DNA from: Nymphaea colorata
Taxonomy: Eukaryota; Streptophyta; Magnoliopsida; Nymphaeales; Nymphaeaceae
Assembly: GCF_008831285.2 (NCBI RefSeq)
Contig: NC_045148.1
Location: forward strand, 5,518,001 to 5,582,000
DNA length: 64,000 bases
Direction: 5' to 3'
The translations under genes were made by a program, and so were the position numbers. The notes under the pieces are model-generated. The model saw only the letters and a program-made list of their open reading frames with translations. It had not been told where the DNA came from and made no database searches. Shown here piece by piece: positions 11,231 through 24,014 of the stretch (the first letter of the stretch is position 1; each line of letters starts with the position of its first letter).

Positions 11231-12699
11231 CCATAATAGCTCAAATGCACCATAAAATGTTAAAAGTCTTTAAGGATTGGTAACCAAATAACAAATCATT
11301 GCTAACCTTTAAGGATCAGCAAACAGGTGTTCAATTTTGTATAGAAATTCGAAAATGCTATCTCCGGATGGAAACTATTAAAGTGTAGAGATAATTTATA
11401 ACATTAAGCATTTAAATCAAAATTAATTATTTCAATTTTTTCTCTTTTTTTAACAGTTTTGATAACGAAGGATAATTTTGTAAGCTATCCTTCCACTTTC
11501 ATGCTTTTCAGTTTGAGGCAGCTCTTTGAAGATTTCTTTGAAAACCTACATGCCTGTCTGTTGTGCCCCATGAAAGTTGAGCAGTAATTGGTTCATTTCC
11601 TAAATGTTAAAGTGGTTCTTTTAAATTATTCTTAAAAGAAATAACTATAGCAATCATTTTTATTGATTCATAGATGGTCCTCATCAAACTATAATGAAGA
11701 GTAATGAAGACTTCAAATGAATAAATGTAGCTTCCTTTTCATGTTTGTGGAAAGACATTTCATTTTGAAAAGAAAATCTCAAGAAAAAGGCTTTTGATAC
11801 TGTAAGGAAATTAGCCCAAAGGATTATGAGGCCAATGATTCATCAAATAGACCATGCAAAATTTATCTTAAGGGGAAGAACTCAAGGATGCAGTGTTCAA
11901 CACAATTGGGCACAACAAACCCTCAGATGCTCCAATTACCTCTGGTTCCAAGTATCTAGCCAGCTAGTCTAAGAAGACACTATGAAATCAGATCCAGTTC
12001 ATAAAACTTGGTTGATTTGCTCGTTTAGAAAATTGAACATGCTAAAATGCACAGTAAATATAGCACATTGTCATCTTGTCCATACCTTTAGTTAGAACGG
12101 TTAACTAATTTACAATCGGTTCTAACAAATACATCAAACAACACAGAAATACACTTGTAAATAGCTAACATCAATTCTCCATTTTCTAAACATTGATATT
12201 AATATTACTAAACATTGATATTAATATTACGAAAAATGTAGTTTTATAATTTTTTTTTTTACTTTTATTTTCCTTTGTTCATAAATCAATTAATTGAATC
12301 AGATATAAAGTTCAATGTTGTTAGATGCAACACAGAAGTCATGGCAACATGGTTGGATTTCTCAATTTTCATGTCATGATCACTTGGGGAATCAGTAAAT
12401 TGACTGGTGTTTTATGGATAGCCCCGATTCACAGTAATTGGCATCAATCTGGCTTACGCCTTCATCTTTAAGTTTGATGGTTTTGGTACATTTAATATGG
12501 ATAGATGGAGAGTCTTGTCATTTTTAGAACCAACCTGATACATACTTAATTTTTCATAAATAGTGCTATAGAAATATTCTTTAAAAATAAGTCATTCTCA
12601 CTTTGAAGGGATGATAGAAGCTGCCGGAAAATTACAAGAACCAACACTCGGTTGAGCTTCTCGTTTCTTGGGTCTCTTGCTCTTTTCTGGCCACACATG

Positions 12700-13563
12700 T
12701 CATCCATGGGATCCAACGTCCTCATCCGACAAGTTTGGAAGCACAACTACGAGGAGGAGATGAAGGCCATCAGGAGCTTCCTCCGCTGGTTCCCAATCGT
12801 CTCCTTCACTACCCGCCTTCTTCTCTGCCGCGACAGAGTCCCTGCCTCCACCGACTGGGGCGACATCGATGCTAACTATGCCACTCTCCGCCAAATGGCT
12901 GACAATTACAAGAACAATATGGTGCAGGTCGGCCTTGCCTTCTCCAGCAAGCGAAAGGAGATGCCTAGATGCCCAGAAACCTGGCAGCCTTGTGTGTGGG
13001 AGTTCAACCTCATGCCGGTGGATAACGGCGGCAACGGCCGGGATCTATCGAAGGAGGAGGAGCAGTTCTTGCAGGAGTACTGCACCGATGGCATCAGCGG
13101 CAAGAAGCTGAGGAGTGAAGGGATCCATCCGCGATTATTCGCCGCCGACCTGTCGGGTCTGTGCACTTTGCTTACGTCGCACAAAATTGACATCTGCTGG
13201 GTGGTGTTCAAAGGCGGGCTCGACTTCGTTGCCCTGCTGAGCCAGAAAGTTCAGAGCCTGCCCGCCGAGCGGGAGGCATTCTTGAGGATGGTGGCTTCCT
13301 ACTTTCCCACCTTGTACGACTTGGCTGCGTTGCTGGGTCTAAAGGGCAAAGGCAGCGACGGGACAGTGGAAGGGCTGGCGAGGTCAGTACTCATGAAGAG
13401 GGATGGGAGGCATCCCCATGGAGCAGCATCTGACAGCCTCTTGGCATTGCGCTTGTTCATGAAGACGAAGGCCCCGCGCGTAGGCTGGGCTGAGAAGAAA
13501 CCGAGGGTGCTCTTTGGCATCACCTCCGAACAAGAAGCAGCTAACGCTTTGCTTATGCCCTAG
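12700..13563 (+). CDS. CAF1/POP2-like protein, probable pseudo-deadenylase (copy B)
   Basis: This intact intronless frame of 287 residues is about 85 percent identical by eye to the product of 3181-4050. It belongs to the same family, the nuclease subunit of CCR4-NOT. The first catalytic motif is again lost: F-P-I-V-S-F-T-T-R-L puts Thr38 and Arg40 where the family has Asp and Glu. The later Asp (GLDF), His and Asp (HGAASD) are kept. I start at the ATG at 12700 rather than the in-frame ATG at 12652, because the 16 extra residues are not conserved in copy A and the MSSMGSN start is shared. A polyadenylation-like aataaa lies about 140 bp downstream (13700). High GC compared with its surroundings is evident. 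Both copies stay open despite many substitutions, which hints at some constraint. Confidence 0.8.
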   Translation, partial: SSMGSNVLIRQVWKHNYEEEMKAIRSFLRWFPIVSFTTRLLLCRDRVPASTDWGDIDANYATLRQMADNYKNNMVQVGLAFSSKRKEMPRCPETWQPCVWEFNLMPVDNGGNGRDLSKEEEQFLQEYCTDGISGKKLRSEGIHPRLFAADLSGLCTLLTSHKIDICWVVFKGGLDFVALLSQKVQSLPAEREAFLRMVASYFPTLYDLAALLGLKGKGSDGTVEGLARSVLMKRDGRHPHGAASDSLLALRLFMKTKAPRVGWAEKKPRVLFGITSEQEAANALLMP

Positions 13564-13699
13564 ACTCACTAGCTCTCCAACTGCAGTGTCAAGTACCTTT
13601 GGTGCCTCCTTCTTTGCCGTTTTCATTAGACGGCATCGTAAATAATGGCGGAGGCATCCTACTATTTGGCTTTAGTTCTCGTAATATATGTACCACTGT

Positions 13700-13705
13700 A
13701 ATAAA
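13700..13705 (+). promoter_or_regulatory. possible polyadenylation signal of CAF1-like copy B
   Basis: An aataaa hexamer follows the stop codon by about 137 bp. The equivalent tract in copy A reads taataaattt on the minus strand near 3040. This is suggestive only. Confidence 0.35.
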
Positions 13706-14124
13706 TTTCTTACCTTCTATGTTTTCTCTGATCGTTTGCAATAAGGAGTGGCTTGTGGTTCGTATGAACTATGTTTTCCCCTTCTTGTAAAGAAGACCTA
13801 CAGTTTTCTTTTTATCATCTTTGAGTCGAGACGTCGATCACGTTTGGCTTCATCATTTTGTTTATAGTTTCAAGTGTTTTTGTCATCAGACTTATTTCCT
13901 TTCGTGTAAATTTTTTTCTAGTTCTACCATTCAATTATCTTTCATAATTAGGAGGATATTAGTTGTCGACAAACAATTCACAAGGAAAAGAGCTTGCTTT
14001 TTGGTTAGGGCAATCCATCAATGTGTGGTATCTTGGAGAAGAGCATGAGACATATAGCGAGCATGTGAATTAATCCTGTTGATATGTTGCTAACTCACAT
14101 CTGTATTTTCATTTTGACATTCTT

Positions 14125-14325
14125 TTATGCAATTTTAAAATCGGCCTCGTATTCTCTTTCATATAAAAACTATAAATAATTTTTACTTGTTCTTTGCTAA
14201 TTATATCTACAAATTTGTCTCAATATATAGTAAAATTCAATGGTCATCATCACTCTCTCAATCTCTCTCTCTCTTAATCAGGTAGGATAAAAGATTAATA
14301 CAATGAAAGATTAGGTTGTACAGTC
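14125..14325. other. insertion private to copy B
   Basis: About 200 bp interrupts a tract that is continuous in copy A (cattctttgagtag on its reverse strand, near 2621). A cttt tetranucleotide is present at both ends. There are no terminal inverted repeats or recognisable domain. It includes a short ct-rich run. Confidence 0.5.
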
Positions 14326-16989
14326 CTTTGAGTAGTTAGTGAAATTATCTTAATTATTTTATATTAATCAAAGCTCATCTTTTTTCTTTCAGTTGTGACA
14401 TTTGGTTCATCGCAGGTTAAGAATCAAGTTTGATTTTTCTCAATCATATATACGATACTTTTCAGTGACAAGTTTGTTTTTTCTTCTTTTTTTTTTCTCA
14501 TTGGTCGATGCTATTTGCTTCTGCGATGGAACGTTTACTAGCCAGTTGTCAAATACCGTGCTAGGTATTTGGGCAGATCCAAATCTCATGAGATGGCCAA
14601 ACTAAATTTGCGCTGTCCAACTCCTAACTGATGTTGTTTCTCCCTCGATATGAACCATGAAATTAATTAATGCGGAATTTTTGCTCAATGTGGTTATTGC
14701 ATACGAAAAATAAACATAAAGCAAACTGATGCGGATTTCTATGAAAATAAATGCTTGAACTTCCATTGTGGACCAATTATTCTATTAGTTCACATGTGTG
14801 GATGATACTATGAACAGTATGCTTGCTATATGATACAGGCTTGGAATTAATAAAATCTACACTTAAATAGCTATGACTTCATCTTCAACCAAGTCAACAT
14901 AAGACCTGTTTCGATTTATTTGGACTTCGCGTCAAGTTCAAACTTTACAAGCTTATTACACACAAAGCTTAATCCATGCTCCAATCTATCCATATCAGGG
15001 TTCATATAATAATTTAGGAAAACATCCTGATTTTTATCTAACTTGGGTCAATCCAAAAATCGATATTCAATCCAAAACCTACATGTAATGCAAAAACGAT
15101 TATAAATCAAAAATATGTTGTCAACCCAAAATATATTTATACCCAAATATTCTAGATCCATACCTAAACCGAAACTTTTTTAAACACATACACATAAAAA
15201 ACCGGAACTAAAACTGAACCTAAATCAATTTGATATCCAAACTACGGGAAATCCAATCCAATACCTTGACTTGCTCTCGCAAACCCCTAGTTCAATGGGA
15301 CATCATTAATAGGGGTGACCCTGACTTGATCGTCCACGTATATGGGACCATTAGGGGTTTCTCCTTGTAGCATAGTCATAGCAAGATTCTCCAATTAGTC
15401 ATGAGTCTATATGGGGATCCAGTTGATCTCAATATCTTGCATGTTCATGAGTTCTGTATATGAATACAACCGCGCCTAATGGAGAAATATAGTTGGTAGT
15501 ACCGAAGCACATATTAGTGATATTATGTCACAATTTAACAAAAAAGGAAAATGATCGTTAATTAATAAAAAATAATTAACATTTCTTGGTAACCATTAAA
15601 AGGATCTACACCTTCTCCAGATTAATCTTTTAATTTGGTTGAGAGAAAAAGAGATACTATACATATAAAATTGAGATAAGTTTCACTGTCCAAACAGGAA
15701 AGCGGAACGATGAAGTAAATTGTAAGCCAAAGGAAAACCAACGAGTCCAAAGAAGCCCGACAACAAAAAAACAGGTACTTTTTCTTTGAGAAATAGTCTA
15801 ACTAATGCACCTTTGAATTGGGAAAAGATACTGAATGGCAAAAGTACTTACGAAAAAAAGGAAATAAAAGAGCAGGAAGGACCCACATTCACTTCTCTGG
15901 TCCAAGACGTTAAAAAGCTAAATGTAGACACATTAACCTACAATGAAGCAAATCATGTGACAACTAAAACAAAATAAAATGAAAAAATAAAAAATAATTA
16001 ACATTTCTTCGTAACTATCCAAAGGATTTTACAACCTATTAAGCCTGGATCCAGGCCAGAGGCATCATACGACTATATAGAAAACCAATTTTACTTTGTC
16101 CTGATCCGTGCTTCAAGACTCATTTCAACGCAATTCGGAACCAAAATAAGTTTAATTTCACCCTGGATCATTTCAAAATAAAACCCAATCCATAGTCTTA
16201 CCCATCCATATCTGAGTCCGGCAAACAATTTACAAATAATCATCCTTATCTAATTTGGTTAAATCCGAACATGCTACCCAATTCAACATTTATTTTTAAC
16301 CCAAAATTCATATATACCACATCTAAACTCTATTATCAACTTAAAAAATTCTGTACCAAAATCTAAATCCGTGCATAAACATAAACTCACTTTCTATCAA
16401 AATCTAAATCCATGCATAAACATAAACTCACTTTCTATCCAAAATCCATATCCAAACTCAAATCCATGCCAAAAGCCAAGATCATATCTAAAACTAAATC
16501 CATATCCAAAACCCATAATGATTTCTACCAAACATCTTGACCGACTTACTCAAAGTTCCAAGATATTTTCTAAGGGCATGGCCTCACATGACCCTGCAGA
16601 CTGAACCTCCCATCTATTTGGGACCGTTTGGGATCACACCCAACAACATAGGTGTAGCAGATTCACCACTGAGTAAGTCATGATGGTGACCTAGCTGATA
16701 TCAATATTGTGGCGACTGCCAGGCAACGTAACGGAGAAAGTGGCGAACAACATATCACCCAAAACTACCTGCAGATTGAAACTTGATTTACCAGAGTCTG
16801 TTTGGCATATGGTGATCCTAAACTGCACCACTGAATGCAAAAGAAGAGAAAGCAAGTACAATTGCGGAGGAATAAATTGATCTTTAACTAATTCTAGAGT
16901 AAAGAAAACACAAGAAGGAAAGAACAAAAATAAACAAGAGAACGAGCCAAAAGTCTAGCTAATACTCTATCTCCTCTTACATATGTACC

Positions 16990-17865
16990 TAGCCAGCATA
17001 GGAAATTTGGTTATTAGTATCATTCATTTTTTTATAACTCTGTTAGTATCAATTAAAAAGTTGAATCACAAGATGGCGTGAGCAGGAAAAATATTAGCTA
17101 GTGCTATTTTTGTAATGGTAAAGAAATTTAGTTTGCATGCATGTTGGACTCAACCTATACTTAGTGTGACTTTTATTACTTATGCATGGTATAGTACTTT
17201 TGTTGCCAAGTATGGTTTGAGTTTGTTTCTTCTCCATTTACTGTGTTTTTGCCTATGTATGTCATATACTTCTGAAATCACCATAAGTTGAATTAAGTTT
17301 TTTTTTACTTTTATTCGTTAAAGTTATGGATGCAAGACAAAAACAAGTGGCATGAGTGTCATTTAAAGTCAAAACTTGTAATATTGGTGAATGTATTGCT
17401 AATGCACATCATGTACGTGCCATTGATGATAACAAATTAAAACTAAATATTAATTACAAATCCATAGAAAGTAAAGAAGAAAGTGCTTTGCATAGAAATG
17501 AAGAGAACTGATATACTCCGATAGTGTTTATTCATTTTATGCCATAAAATGCTATGCAATAAGACAATATTGCAAAGAAGTTTGGTTTTAGAAACATTCA
17601 TTTTTTATAATACTGTTAGTCTAATAAATTCTTCCTAATATCATATTCACCCCAGTTTTTTGAACATTTCAGACAGCTTCACCACCAATTGAATGAAAAA
17701 ATATGAAAAAAATCTTTGTACTATTACTCCAAGTCAATAGAATTTGATTCCAGATTTTGGTTCACTTAGCATCAGCATTACCAAGTTGCGTCTAGTAATA
17801 AATCCAATATTCTAAACTTATTTTGTGTGTCTCTCATACAGGAATTCATTCTTAAATGTGGGAAA
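16990..17865. repeat. dispersed module M, copy 2' (in copy B)
   Basis: This is the copy-B counterpart of 6755-7580, with the same landmark order and a comparable tail-first preamble. Confidence 0.6.
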
Positions 17866-19712
17866 AAAAATTAAAACAATTGATGATACTATCGAAGGTA
17901 GCTAGTCAATTTTTTCTCTTAAAATCTCTACTTCTCTCTATCTTTTAAATATTTCTCTCTCTCTCTCTCTCTCTTTATTTATTAATTTCTCTTTTATAAC
18001 TCTCTATCTCTTTTATTAATCTCTCTTTCCCTACTTTATCTCTTTATTTTAAACATCTTTCCTCATTTACCTCTCTCTAGAAGTCTAATTTTGAAATTTT
18101 TGGTAAACTCAGCCTACAAGTCTATTGACTTCATTAATGCCAAAACCAAAGTAGTGTATCCAACATTGGATCTATGCTTGTGGCTTCAAACCTAAAGTTA
18201 TTTTCAGATATTTTTCTTTGAAAAGTCGCAATAATAAAGTTTTTTAACTAAAAATGTCTTTTAAATGAATGCCATGGTAGGAATGCTCTTACGTTAATGC
18301 TGCAGTGAGAATGACTGATATATTTTCAAACGTATATAGAAAACTCATGTAATCATGCATACACAATTACTTATATAATACACAAATGTTCGTAAGAATA
18401 TCTCTAAGATGCTTAAGTATGACATGATCATGCCCTCACAAAGTAGTAATCAAATTACGGCAAAATCTTGAAACTTCTTTAAGATTCAAGAGAAACACTT
18501 CCACAAAATAACGATATTTTCTCATTTAAACACCAATTCTTTTCTCTTTCCGGAATCCTACTTTAATTTTGAAAAAAGTTGCAATATTACAGAGTCCCAC
18601 CCTTTTTGGCCCGATGGTTAAGCAAACTATGGTTATAGAAAATCTTGCTTTTACAAAACATGACAAATTGAAGTTATAATTTGTAGAACAAGAAACTTGC
18701 AAATATATTTCCCAATCATATTTTTTCAAAGCAAAATAAGTTGAAAACTTTGATTTTTAAAACTATTTTCAAACACAAAGCCTCTTTGGCAGTTGAGTTC
18801 TAGTGAAAGTATTGGAAAATCTCAGATGATTTAAAGCATTTTCTTTAAACAATTTTCTTTCTAAACCATCCAAGATTTCTATTTTTGAAGTTCATATTTC
18901 TAAAATTTCTATCGTTCAAGGTTCTTTAAAAAACTTCTAAGACAATAGTTTTATACTCAAGGTACTATTGTTTATACCAAACCCCATTTAATCTCTTTAA
19001 AATCTCTCTTAATCTTTTGCAAAATTTTCCTTAACTTGAGCATACATGCATATTATGGTCTTAAGGTAACACATAAAGATGTTGAAATGTGCAAAGCAAA
19101 GAGACTAGTCCTTGGTTTGGTTGCCCCAATAAAGGAGTTCGGAATGGTCGGGTTTCGCACTGATGGGTAAGTCCGTTTCTCTCTATTTCTCTCTCTTTTC
19201 AAAATAAAACTCTCTTTTTCTAAAGCACTCCAAAAAAACCAAAATCCATTTTGAGATGCAAACAATATGTTACCCACAGGTCAAGTGATTGCCATCACCA
19301 TGTCCTAAAGACTAAGTGAAAGCTATAGTTGTCCTTCTATGCACCATCTATTGCAAGGATGTTTGCCCCATCAAACCTAAGAGTTTCACTTGCAACCTAC
19401 AGGATTTCTGTCTATCAGAAATTATGTAAATAAACGTCACAGAAAGCAATGAGTGTTGCCCACTTTTACTGATGCAAAACATCATGCCAGTGAGAAAAAA
19501 AATTGGGAGAGGTAAAAAAGAATTTTGAAAAATGAAAAAATCTAGAAATCCTATACTTTATAAAAAATTTCAAAATATCCCATCTCCCTTTTGGTGCATA
19601 CCTGTTGCATGCATAGTGAATCTATATGGAACTCAATCTCGAAGAACAACCTGCCAACCATCATGTTGTGAAAAAACATAACAAAAAATGAGGAGACAAA
19701 TCAATGAACAAG
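17866..19712. other. no gene seen; right part of copy B
   Basis: This is AT-rich sequence matching 7581-9742. It includes a ct dinucleotide run at about 17955-17971. No gene is supportable. Confidence 0.45.
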
Positions 19713-21470
19713 TAAACAAATAATTTTGAGTATTCTTTCGATAGCAGTAACTATTTTTAAAACTTCCCAATTTAATCTATCAAATTAATTAGCACCATGT
19801 GGCCACCTCTTTTTAGTCCATGCGAAGCAAAATCAGGATATGCAATGTCGAGATAAGAGACTGATTTATGGTGGCGAAGCGGGTTTGCATGGAGAGTGGC
19901 AATCATGAGGGCAGTTGAAAGGATGAAAGAAATTTGAAAGGATGGAAGAAATGTAGGGATCATTGTCCAGGGCAGAGAGTATGAGCTTCTCGGCTTAATA
20001 GAGTTGAGAGACCTATGAAAAGAAAATGGAAAGGAGCAAATATTTAAGGCCAGAAAGTGAAGCATTCATTTTTATGAGCTGCACGCATAGTGAAAACAAA
20101 CCTTTCCTTGTGCTATCAAGGTACATATCACTTAATTTCCAAGGGTCTGTAGTGAGTTTTATTTCATAACATCATTCAAGACCAAATAAGGAAGGGAATT
20201 TATTGGCATTTTCTGAAGTCCCAGCATGGATAGGACCTTTAGAATGTATCCGCCCACTTTGGCCAAACTTTCCTTTTTAATAAGCCATATAGGTGCCCAT
20301 GAATTTAGAGAAATGTGATAAATACAAGGAATTTTGATATAGATTAAATTTCAGAGATAGAAAATTTAATCATGCTCCATCATATGGTATGATTAATTCA
20401 TATATATTATATAAAATTGTCCAAAACTTTGGAATATTTATGATAGGCAAAATGGTAATTTTCCATGGGACATCCGAGTTTCCATTTGCCTTTTACCTAA
20501 GTTTCATATTTTACTTTTTCATAAAGTTATAAACTTAGTAAACCTATGTTTACCATCTGTATTGAGAATACATGTGAAATGTGGCACATCCCGCTTGCAT
20601 GTGTGGCTCCAACCTGGATAAGTCCAGACCTAAGTCACATTCCAAGTCTAAGTTGTCAAAAAATTGTTTCAGTTGACCTAGTCTCTCTCCCCTAACCAAG
20701 ACTAGACCTAGCATAAATACTCCTAAACCCCAACCAGGGATTAGAAGAACAGATTCAGGCATATTTAGCTATGATTAAGCCTATGGAAACCTAGTGTAGC
20801 CCTAAACCTTGTCCAGTCAAATTGAATCTGCTTGGTTAAATCTTGGTTCAGTCAATGCTAGAGTTTGCGTAGGCTCAGCTTGGCCTAATTCAAAATTAAT
20901 TGAATGAACAATCAAATCAGGAAAATGGGAATTTAAAAATCCAAATTTCCATAAGATTCCATTCCAGGTTTAAAGAAATCGAATTCTACCTGAAAATCAG
21001 CTAGCCCACAGCAAGCTATATATGCCATGTTTCAACACAATATTGGAGGCTACTCTCAAGTCCCCGACGGCAACCGTGAGTTTTGGAAATAATTCAGTTA
21101 AAGCAACTATCCAAAAAGCCACTGTTCATGACTACAACAATCAAAAGCAATATATGTTTGTTATTATCATCTTGAAATATAAAGAACTTCACAAAGATGG
21201 AGATCATCTTTACTCCTTACTTTCCCTTCAGTATGGGAAAAGATAATGCTCTAACAGCTGGAAAAGGCTCACCATCATAGGTACTCAATGCGGAAGTGGT
21301 TGTCTACAATGTGACCATGCTGGCTGCTTGACAAGCATGTTGCAAACACGGTAGTCTACCCAGCTGGCTGCACATTATTGAGCCCTGTAGGGTGCATGGC
21401 CAACCTAGTCTACTCCTTTGCATGTGGAGTTTACTATCCCAAGGGAAAGCTCTAGTTCAAATAGGGTCTA
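19713..21470. other. unassigned intergenic sequence
   Basis: A 97-residue minus-strand frame at 19772-20065 has no family I recognise and no supporting context. The stretch 20600-20900 is rich in ccta / ctaacc-like tracts. Nothing firm is present. Confidence 0.3.
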
Positions 21471-21686
21471 TGAAATGAGAGCAGCAGAGGAGACTTAGAG
21501 AACCAGGACATTTTTGTAGTTGTCAAGGGAAAGGGAATATGAGCGATTAGATACATGTACTAGATGAGCCACAATCATAAAATATCTGCTAACAGAAATT
21601 ATTTTTTTGAATTACAAAAATAAATAATGTAATATCAATGATTGAGATTGCTAAAATTTAGATGCTTCTAGAATTGCATGCCAACA
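21471..21686 (-). repeat. 3' LTR of the 21.5-25 kb Copia element
   Basis: This LTR begins TGTTGG on the minus strand immediately after a purine-rich tract. It matches part of the sequence at 24838-24920. Its outer end is approximate. Confidence 0.55.
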
Positions 21687-21699
21687 CTCCCCCTCAAAC

Positions 21700-23164
21700 T
21701 GGGGCATACAAATCTCGTATGCCCAGTCTGTCTTTTAGACAATAGAATTGTTGTTTATCTACTGCTTCCATGAACAAATCTGCAAGCTGTTTGCTGGAGA
21801 CACATGTTCTGGTTGAAAAACTTTGGCTTTGATCAAATCACATACCAAATGACACTCTATTTCAATGCATTTGGTATGCTCATGGAAGATGGGATTCGAT
21901 GAGATATGTATAGTGTATAGTGGCTTTATTGTCACATAGCAATCTGACTGTTAAAGAATATTGTACTTGAAGATCGGCTAGAAGAGCTTTTAACCATACT
22001 ATTTCACAAGTTGTGTTGGCCATGGATCGGTACTCGTCCTCTGCTGAAGAACGTGCTACAATGTGTTGTTTCTTTGCCTCCCAAGATACCAGACTGTTGC
22101 CAAAGAAGATGCAATACCCCGTGACTGATCTTCCAGTGTCCTTGCATGCAGTCTAATCTGCATTGTAGTACCTCCAAACTTGAATATGGCGACATCAATA
22201 TACCTGGTCTAGGATTTTACACTCAAATGAACTGTTTTAGGATTTTGCATGTATCCATTGAGTACATGAACACCAAATAGAATGTCTGGCCTTGTTATCA
22301 TTAAACGTCCAACCAGTTCTCGATATTGTGATGGATGTTTAAGTAAGTCTTCTTCTTTTGATGGCAGCTTTGCTTTGGGATCCATTGGGATATCAGCTGG
22401 TTTAGCTGCCAACAAACCTATTTCTTCTAATATGTTGCATAAATACTTTCACTGAGATATGAAAATGTCTTTGCTTGACCTTGCCAGTTCTATCCCAAGA
22501 AAATGTTTTATTGTGCCCAAGTTCTTCACGTAGAATGGGTTGCTGACATATTGTTTAACTTTGTCAATACTTTGCCAGTCATTTCCTACAATAATGAGAT
22601 CATCTACATACACTAAGTGGCAATGAATATAGTTCCAAATTTGAATGTAAAAAGGGAATAATCACACTTTGATTGGCTGAAACCATACTTCAAGAGTGCA
22701 GCTGCAAACTTAGAGAACCAGTTTATAGGAGGTTGCTTCAGCCCATACAGAGACTTGGTAACTTTGCAAACCTTGTTCTCCCCCTTGCTGTCATATCCAG
22801 GTGGCAATTGCATGTCAACATCCTCTTGCAAATTTACAAACAAGAAGGCATTATGCACATCCATTTGGTATAAATGCCAATTAAACTTGGCTGCTACTGC
22901 CAACAAGCACCTGACTGTCACAAGTTTGCTGACAGGTGCATATGTTTCATGGTAGTCTAGGCCATCAATTTGTGCATAGTCTTTAGCTACAACCCTGGAT
23001 TTGTACCTTTCGATTTCTCCATTAGCTTTGAATTTCACTCGATAAACCCACTTGCAGACTGTAGGCTTGATGTTGGGAGGAGGAGATACTAGTACCGAGG
23101 ACTGATTCGCTTCCAAGGCATCTAGCTCAGTTTTCATAGCTTGACACCAAATTGGATCTTGCAC
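21700..23164 (-). pseudogene. Copia reverse transcriptase / RNase H, broken
   Basis: The frame 22613-23164 carries the start of a Copia reverse transcriptase: KWVYRVKFKANGEIERYKSR, then ETYAPVSK, MDVHNAFL, and a SLYGLKQPP segment. Just downstream in a shifted frame is the active-site segment LVYVDDLIIVG (around 22605-22575). The connection domain is at 22209-22415. RNase H remnants run from about 22040 to 21710 in several frames, with stops. It is not functional as it stands. Confidence 0.75.
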
Positions 23165-23355
23165 AGCTTGGTTTTAAGGGATAGGTTGATAGACCTGTAA
23201 TAGGTTAAGTAATAGAGACTAATGATTAGAATTGAAATTTTTTAAAGTTATACAATTGGAAAGAGGGTACCTTGTTGCAGTTGATTTTTCAAGCACTGAT
23301 GGTGTGGCTGCACTTTGTTGAACAGATATTCCACAATAAAAATCCCTTAGACCGA

Positions 23356-23884
23356 TCAATTGTTTCCTTGGTCAAGTTGATCTTTTGAGATGAATTTCTT
23401 GCAGTTGATTGCACCAATTTGATCTTGGTTCTCAATAGCTGAAATGATATCTGAATTTGATAGAGTCAACATGGTTTCATTGGTAGTGGTATGAACAGGT
23501 TCGATCTCAAGCAAGTTTTCTTTGGGTAACAGGTTGGTTTCAGTCACTTGATCTTCAGCTGCTTTAGGTATAACCAACCGATTTGTGAGTTCATTTGTTG
23601 TATCTTCCGTTTTGGCCAAAGGAAATTCTATCTCTTTGAATTTCAGATCTCTGCTACTGAAAAATTTATGACTCTCTAAATCATAGAGTTTATAGGCCTT
23701 TGGTCCTAACAGACTTTTCCTTGAGCAGTTGTTTAAGAATTTTGTACTTCTCTGCAGTCAAAGCAGAGGCAATTTCCATATTGGTGTCAGTGTTTTGAGA
23801 GGCTGATACTATTGCACTGTGAGCAAAGCCAGTGCTAGTGCATTTATCTATCTGTCCCCTTACATTAATTGATGGTTTGTCCAT
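23356..23884 (-). pseudogene. Copia gag end fused to integrase C-terminus (deletion junction)
   Basis: A gag-like tail (LTAEKYKILKQLL) ends at about 23690. It is followed almost directly by AYKLYDLESHKFFSSRDLKF, the typical end of a Copia integrase, and then a linker. The protease and the integrase core that should lie between are absent, implying a deletion of more than 1 kb. Confidence 0.6.
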
Positions 23885-24014
23885 CTTATTCGTTGTGTTT
23901 TTAAATGAAGCAGGTTATCCATGAAGCTTGAAGCATCTTTCATTGGAATCCCCAGAAATTTGTCAGTGGTTACAATAATATTGTTGACCTCTGTGCATTC
24001 AATTTCTGTTCAAA

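Larger units (their letters stand above)
12172..14808. repeat. inverted block B (carries CAF1-like gene)
   Basis: The block matches the reverse complement of 2128-4563. It is about 200 bp longer because of a private insertion (14125-14325), and it has a doubled 20-bp tract near 12190-12230. Sequence beyond both ends is again in direct orientation relative to copy A. Confidence 0.85.
10451..19712. repeat. copy B of the ~9.4 kb tandem segmental duplication
   Basis: This is the second unit of the tandem duplication and is collinear with copy A outside the inverted CAF1 block (12172-14808 here). It has private insertions relative to A: about 200 bp at 14125-14325, about 100 bp at 19362-19470, and an exact-looking 20-bp tandem doubling near 12190-12230. 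The left junction lies directly against a further copy of the dispersed module (9790-10450). Confidence 0.85.

Noticed and set aside
12652-12699. Upstream in-frame start for the copy-B CAF1-like protein
   Set aside because: The 16 added residues are not preserved in copy A, where that frame is not open, while the ATG at 12700 is shared.
19772-20065. Possible 97-residue membrane protein
   Set aside because: There is no recognisable family, no splice support, and the surrounding sequence is typical intergenic DNA.
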